A DNA stretch of 64,000 nt, taken from assembly GCF_020520425.1 (NCBI RefSeq), contig NC_079487.1:125448385-125512384 (forward strand), read 5' to 3'. Below the pieces are notes generated by a model. The model saw only the letters and a program-made list of their open reading frames with translations. It did not search any database and had not been told where the DNA came from. This DNA comes from Spinacia oleracea. Taxonomy: Eukaryota > Streptophyta > Magnoliopsida > Caryophyllales > Amaranthaceae. This document shows, in pieces, positions 61,001 to 64,000 of this stretch; the stretch's first letter is position 1; each line of letters opens with the position of its first letter. Position numbers and translations under genes: made by a program.

Positions 61001-63940
61001 CTTCGAGTTGAATTTCGACGGAGGATGGAACTGGAGAGGATGGCTTCTATGAAACCTTTATTGAAGGAGCTAGGAGATGGTAACTTACCTTTTTTGTGCC
61101 TGGAATACAAGGATACGGATGGCGTTGAGCACTCAATTATGGCAGTATACTTGGCAGAGGTTCATTCACTCGACGGATCAAAATTAAAGAACCTTGTAAG
61201 TGTGCAGTTCTTGTGGACTTGTGGTCACTATAGAAACTTTCTTTATTTTATTTTTCTATTTTCTTGTTGTTTTCTATTTAAATATTTATACACTCATACA
61301 GTATTTTTGTAGTGGGTTGCCATGCTCCAAAATATTGCTGGCCTTCCTGTAGAAGGCCGGAGGCCACGAGAAAAATGTTGTGTTTACTTAAAAAAGCACC
61401 AAGATAGGGATTAGGGAGGCATGCCATCTTTTTTCATATCCATATGTCACAGTATCACTTCCCAAAGGTTTCTTCTTTGGAAAAACTTGCATATCAAGTT
61501 TTCTTTATGAAGCTGATACTTACCTTCTCATCCATATCAAGTTTAGAGTTTACTATCAATTAATTTATTGTGTTGTTTGAGCTTTACATCCAGTCTAAAA
61601 CCCTTTGCAGTGTACCTTGCTTCTTTAAACCATATGGATGAAGGGAACCCCATGTCTTAATGCGCCTTCATGGGATTGTACTGTTAAAGATCCCGTATTC
61701 ATGACTCAGATGTTATACCTGAACTTTGAGTTTAATGTTAAAAGGAAGGTTTAGCTGGCTTTCCTTGTTAACATCTTATGACTTTGATGGTGAAAATCAA
61801 TGTTGTGTATTACAGAGAACTTACAAATAAGAAATTGACTGGGCATGCGATTCTTGAACTAGCACTTCTTTGTGTCTGTTGCTCTGCTTTATACTGGATT
61901 GTATAAATTTTCGTGTTTTTTTGCTAACAGGTGCAGAATGATGGTTCTTTTAACCTGAACATAGTGGAAACAGAGCTAAGTAGTGATGCTGCTGGAAGGC
62001 TGCCATGTTTTCAGCCTTCTTATCATGTGGCTCTTGGTTCAGATAATTCTTGGTATCTTTTCACTGAAAAATGTATCAAAGCAGTATACAGAACAGGCTT
62101 CCCAAACATGGCTTTGACTGAAGGGGATGCTTTACCACGGGAAATTTTGACCAAGCTTGTTGATAAGGAAGGAATGGAGTGGGCAAGGCTGGTTGATAAT
62201 GAATTTGGCAGTTTATGGCATATGGAAGGATCCCTGGAGACATGGTCTTGGAGTTTAAATGTTCCTATGTTGAGTAGCCTATCTGAAGAAGATAAGGTAA
62301 TGACTTATTTTGCTTTGCCTTTTCAGAAAAAATAAAATGTCCCTTGATGTTCACAATTATTTATCATTGTGGCATCCTGCTTCTTGTATGTCATACTTAA
62401 AATTGCTGTACTTGTTTTTTGAGCTTCAATGTTCCCAAGATAAGGATATTGTCCGTGTCTTCTGTCTTAGGCATCTCACATGTCACCGACACAACTTGAG
62501 GCGGTAGAATGCTACAGAAAACAAAGAAATAAAGTTTCACATTTGAAGAAAAGAATTACTCGTACTTCAGGCTTTAGAGAATACAAGAAGGTTCTTGACA
62601 TAGCAAAATTAACCGTGGGAAAAATAAGGCGCCTGAAGATCAGAGAAAAACGCTTGACTGATCGGATTGAGCGGATTGAACCCTCGGGGTGGAAAGAGTT
62701 TTTGCAGGTACTGCCTCTATGATTGATAGTGGATACCTGAACATTTTTCTGGTTCTTACTTTCTCAACATATTTAGAAGCTGTCATATTCTAGTAATTAC
62801 ATCTTACCCCTGTAACAAAATGAAAAACAAAAATTCCTTACCCAAATTATGTAAAGTTTCAATGCTACATAATAATTCTTTTTAAGCGGCAACTTCAGAT
62901 TTTTTTTCCCTTAAATTGGCTGGTTGGTTCCCTCTAGACATTTTCAGGCACCCTTGAAAGTTAGCTCTTTTTTTGTTTATTATGTTTTTGTATGGGACTG
63001 TAAAACTTCGTAATTTCCCTGTCTGTACATCTATTATTGTGACAAATTTCAACTCCAGTTTTACTTGTGGATTGTTCTCGGACCTTTTTTGGCAGTGTCT
63101 TCACTAGATAGGGTCATTTTAGGGTTTTATTCAATACTCCAACAATGCAGAATGTATTTTGACTCTGTCTTTCTGTTCTTGATCAACAGATTAGCAGTGT
63201 TATTCATGAAACTAGGGCATTAGATATCAATACCAATGTGATATTTCCGCTGGGAGAAACTGCATCTGCGTTGCGAGGAGAAAATGAACTCTGGCTTGCT
63301 ATGGTTCTTCGAGATAGAGTGCTGCTGGACCTACAACCGACGCAACTAGCTGCTGTCTGTGGGAGCCTAGTTTGTGAAGGGATAAAACTTCGACCATGGA
63401 AGAATAACAGGTGTGTTACCTTGTTGATTTTCTGGAATATTTATCTTTATTTTGCTTTGGCAGAGATGGAAAGTTGTAGTGCTATAGTTCCCCTTTGTTT
63501 TTCCCTTGTATAACTTAAACCTTTAAGCTCCTGGGAAGATTATTTATTAGCTAATAGGCTAATAATTTAATTTAACGCCTGATTTTTATGGGGTGTTGCA
63601 TGCCAAGTTTAGCTAAGAAGATAGCATTCCTTTTCTTATGATGATAAACTCTCCTTTGGAAACCACATTGCCTTTGTTTTTCAAATTCAACAATTTTTCT
63701 TTGAGCCAAAAAGACACCAGTGTCAAGTGCAATATATGTTGCATATTCATGTGTAGCATAAACGTCTAATCTGAACCAAATATTTTTGATTATTTGAGAT
63801 ACTTCGTTTATTCACCACTTCCTTTTTTTACTGGCTGCAGCTTTATTTACGAGCCTTCTTCCACTGTGCTCAACATTATAAATTATTTGGAGGAGCCAAG
63901 GAATTATCTTTTGCATATTCAAGAGAGACATGATGTACAG
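55093..63940 (+). CDS. ISE2: DExH-box RNA helicase ISE2, chloroplastic (3' end outside window)
   Basis: Fourteen exons are visible: 55093-55551, 55685-55860, 55982-56095, 56927-57035, 57140-57226, 58525-58643, 59062-59248, 59391-59990, 60068-60346, 60989-61195, 61931-62296, 62471-62707, 63190-63410 and 63841-63940. They give 1087 residues in one consistent frame. About 85 residues are expected beyond the window (Arabidopsis ISE2 is about 1170). It is a Ski2/Mtr4-like superfamily 2 helicase known to act in plastid RNA processing and to influence plasmodesmata. The order is: Ser/Pro-rich transit peptide (about 1-50), acidic Asp/Glu stretch (about 60-105), Walker A APTSSGKT (170-177), DEVH box (269-272), SAT (300-302), helicase-C with [10 protein letters not shown] (561-570), then the family-specific C-terminal region. 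Introns carry a Stowaway (57405-57623) but no other large insertion. All splice sites are GT-AG. Confidence 0.95.
57405..57623. mobile_element. Stowaway-type MITE in ISE2 intron 5
   Basis: Ends CTCCCTCCGTTCCTTTTTAA and TTAAAAAAGAACAGAGGGAG; 219 bp, with TG instead of TA on the left. The interior contains GACTTTGGCACTATTCATAC and AGCATTGGCAAGTATG. Confidence 0.72.
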
Positions 63941-64000
63941 GTGCTGACTAATATCTCAGCAATTTGTTCATTGGGGGGGAATTATACTCCCTGTACTTAT

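Overview
This is nuclear DNA from a flowering plant. It has intron-bearing host genes with GT-AG junctions, is very AT-rich between genes, and is packed with plant-type MITEs, tRNA-derived SINEs, L1-type LINE remnants, Helitron ends and MULE-like elements. The many short ACGGAGTA-type snippets and CTGAACTTAT-rich repeats resemble Caryophyllales (Amaranthaceae such as spinach or beet). That placement is inference only; nothing in the window proves it.

Seven host genes are supported. From left to right: a single-exon germin-like protein (3412-4074, +); two tandem single-exon group A glycosyltransferases of the UGT79/UGT91 type (5199-6578 and 9452-10834, +); a single-exon GATL-type GT8 glycosyltransferase (26688-27860, -); a single-exon berberine-bridge-enzyme-like FAD oxidase (43188-44807, -); the mitochondrial pyruvate dehydrogenase E1 alpha subunit in eight exons (48057-53129, -); and the chloroplast DExH helicase ISE2, of which 14 exons lie in the window before it runs off the right edge (55093-63940, +). 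The last two are divergently arranged around a 1.96-kb spacer. All E1 alpha and ISE2 exon borders were placed by eye from splice sites, reading phase and remembered Arabidopsis sequences.

Most of the rest is mobile DNA in layers. Positions 1-1420 and 15242-17609 are two copies, in opposite orientation, of a GAACA-rich element; the second has long inverted ends and a perfect 10-bp target duplication (MULE-like). There are at least eleven Stowaway-type MITEs, several nested in other elements. Two small CACTA-type elements keep 3-bp target duplications, and one carries a further nested insertion. Two copies of a 0.33-kb MITE have perfect 9-bp duplications. Three hAT-like elements have GGGATGGCA- or GGGGTG-type ends. 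There are SINEs with perfect 13-17-bp duplications, three Helitron 3' termini, a mariner-like transposase remnant, a solo LTR and a copia gag fossil. An L1-type LINE lies antisense in the last intron of the E1 alpha gene.

The best candidates for unusual structure are a tandem array with an exact 296-bp higher-order period bracketed by two near-identical palindromes (37906-38930), a perfect 31-bp inverted repeat upstream of the GATL gene (28644-28748), and the paired GAACA-rich MULE-like elements with their coding-looking pieces. The host genes are a mix of cell-wall or secondary-metabolism enzymes on the left and organelle housekeeping genes on the right. No common pathway is demonstrated.
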